Shown piece by piece: positions 6,573-7,165 of a stretch of DNA of 7,165 nt. The DNA is from JAJTZA01 sp041744075 (GTDB taxonomy: Bacteria; Verrucomicrobiota; Verrucomicrobiia; Chthoniobacterales; Terrimicrobiaceae). The position numbers and the translations under genes were made by a program. Within the stretch, counting starts at the first letter, position 1. Every line of letters starts with the position of its first letter. The DNA is taken from assembly GCA_041744075.1 (NCBI GenBank), contig JBGTLQ010000313.1, positions 1-7,165 of the forward strand, written 5' to 3'. Below the pieces are notes generated by a model. The model was not told the DNA's origin. It ran no database searches and saw only the letters and a list, made by a program, of their open reading frames with translations.

Positions 6573-7007
6573 TTATTCGGAGGCTTGCTTTCGTCTGAAT
6601 CGCTCGCAATAGCCCTTCAACGGGTCGTCTGAGTATACCCAGTAGCCGGAATCGTCGGCTTCCATGGTCGACGTGATCTCACGTTCCAACACCGTGGAGT
6701 AGGTCTTCACCGTGGCTTTGGTCCCTTCAATTGAGAGAAACTCTGCCCTACCCTCTTCCGTCCAGTCTCCAGAAATTACACGGTAGTTCCGCCCGTCTGT
6801 AATCACTTCCGTCGACCCAAGAATCGGCCCAAGCTTCTCGATGATCGTCGCTGTCTTCTCCCCCCAAGGCTGCGTCTCACTCCAACGGTTGATCGTCGCT
6901 TCGCGATCGCTCACGAAATGACCACTGAACTCCTTGGGAATCGGCTGGGGTCTTTCGCATCCGGCAAGCATCGCCACGAAACATAGAAGCAGGGTCTTGA
7001 TAGGCAT
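6573..7007 (-). CDS. Small lipoprotein of unknown function
   Basis: 144 residues starting at ATG 7007-7005. The N-terminus MPIKTLLLCFVAMLAGC is a classic lipoprotein signal with lipobox LAGC and lipidated Cys17, so the protein should be anchored to a membrane facing the periplasm. The mature part is soluble, charged and free of further hydrophobic segments. It contains FSGHFVSDREATINRW (about 27-42), a central section with DGRNYRVISGDW (about 71-82), and VKTYSTVLER further on. The alternating beta-strand character suggests a small beta-rich domain; no family is recognised. A TTG four codons upstream (7019-7017) would extend the frame, but the ATG gives the typical short Lys-containing n-region; GAGAAG just before it is a poor ribosome-binding site. 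Its stop is followed directly by the porin remnant, so its original downstream neighbour may have been lost. Confidence 0.7.
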   Translation of the reverse strand: MPIKTLLLCFVAMLAGCERPQPIPKEFSGHFVSDREATINRWSETQPWGEKTATIIEKLGPILGSTEVITDGRNYRVISGDWTEEGRAEFLSIEGTKATVKTYSTVLEREITSTMEADDSGYWVYSDDPLKGYCERFRRKQASE

Positions 7008-7029
7008 CTTCTCTGTCAACGTTTGAGCG

Positions 7030-7126
7030 CATGCACTCCTACCAGCGAGGGCGAGCGTTGAACGCGGAGTTACGGTTGTAGTTACGAAAAGTCATCGGAA
7101 CAGGGCGGCTGGTAGGAGTTGGCATG
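7030..7126. repeat. Inverted-repeat element at the right edge
   Basis: ACTCCTACCAGC at 7035-7046 is the exact reverse complement of GCTGGTAGGAGT at 7108-7119 (12 bp, 61 bp apart). The match continues outward: CATGC at 7030-7034 pairs with GCATG at 7122-7126 after a 2-base offset, giving about 17 paired bases per arm. No open reading frame of note lies between the arms. It resembles a REP/MITE-type intergenic palindrome or could form a long hairpin. The rest of 7020-7165 holds no supported gene. Confidence 0.6.
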
Positions 7127-7165
7127 ACGCAGCTTGTTCGCTTTCTAGTTTTTGGCGGCGATTGG

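Noticed and set aside
6400..6609. 69-codon minus-strand open frame overlapping the porin remnant
   Set aside because: It is in a different frame from the OprB-like motifs, overlaps the lipoprotein gene end, and has low-complexity Arg/Pro-rich content typical of shadows.
7124..7165. ATG at 7124 with AGGAG at 7114-7118, open to the window edge on + (14 codons, MTQLVRFLVFGGDW)
   Set aside because: The spacing is good, but both AGGAG and ATG are part of the inverted-repeat arm, and the mirror arm has the same AGGAG-GCATG pattern without leading into a gene. Fourteen codons are too few to judge; sequence beyond 7165 would settle it.

Overview
The window reads as chromosomal DNA of a Gram-negative bacterium. 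Two proteins carry lipoboxes, there is a fragment of an outer-membrane porin, and catalase-peroxidase and L-aspartate oxidase point to an aerobic lifestyle. Gene style, interspersed repeats built on the ATCCGTG(T/G) motif, and the mix of a cell-surface esterase, OprB-type porin and Blc-type lipocalin suggest Verrucomicrobiota or a relative. That placement is inference; no rRNA or other phylogenetic marker is present.

Left part (1-5144, all on +): katG (5' end outside the window), secG with an unusual Thr/Pro/Glu-rich tail, panC (pantothenate/CoA synthesis) and nadB (first step of de novo NAD synthesis). The genes are separated by 65, 107 and 174 bp, so a tight operon is not evident. The panC-nadB gap is largely one repeat element bounded by a perfect 16-bp inverted repeat. 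It ends 13 bp before the nadB ribosome-binding site and creates a misleading upstream start for nadB. Functionally, NadB releases H2O2 when oxygen reoxidises its flavin and KatG removes H2O2, but nothing in the sequence shows the two are co-regulated.

Right part (5208-7007, all on -, convergent with nadB). In transcription order it holds: a small lipoprotein gene of unknown function; directly behind its stop codon, a 44-codon remnant of the C-terminus of an OprB-type porin; a 90-residue exported protein that looks like a Blc-type lipocalin with almost its whole beta-barrel deleted in frame; and a lipobox-carrying alpha/beta-hydrolase (esterase) whose TTG start overlaps the stop of the shortened lipocalin. 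Two truncated genes within about 500 bp mark this as a stretch that has lost DNA by deletion or recombination. The right edge (7020-7165) holds no convincing gene but does contain a second inverted-repeat element.

No CRISPR array, tRNA, rRNA, transposase or phage gene was seen. The most interesting signals are the internally deleted lipocalin kept in frame and coupled to the esterase, the porin tail behind the lipoprotein gene, the SecG tail built from a 21-bp tandem repeat, and the two inverted-repeat elements.
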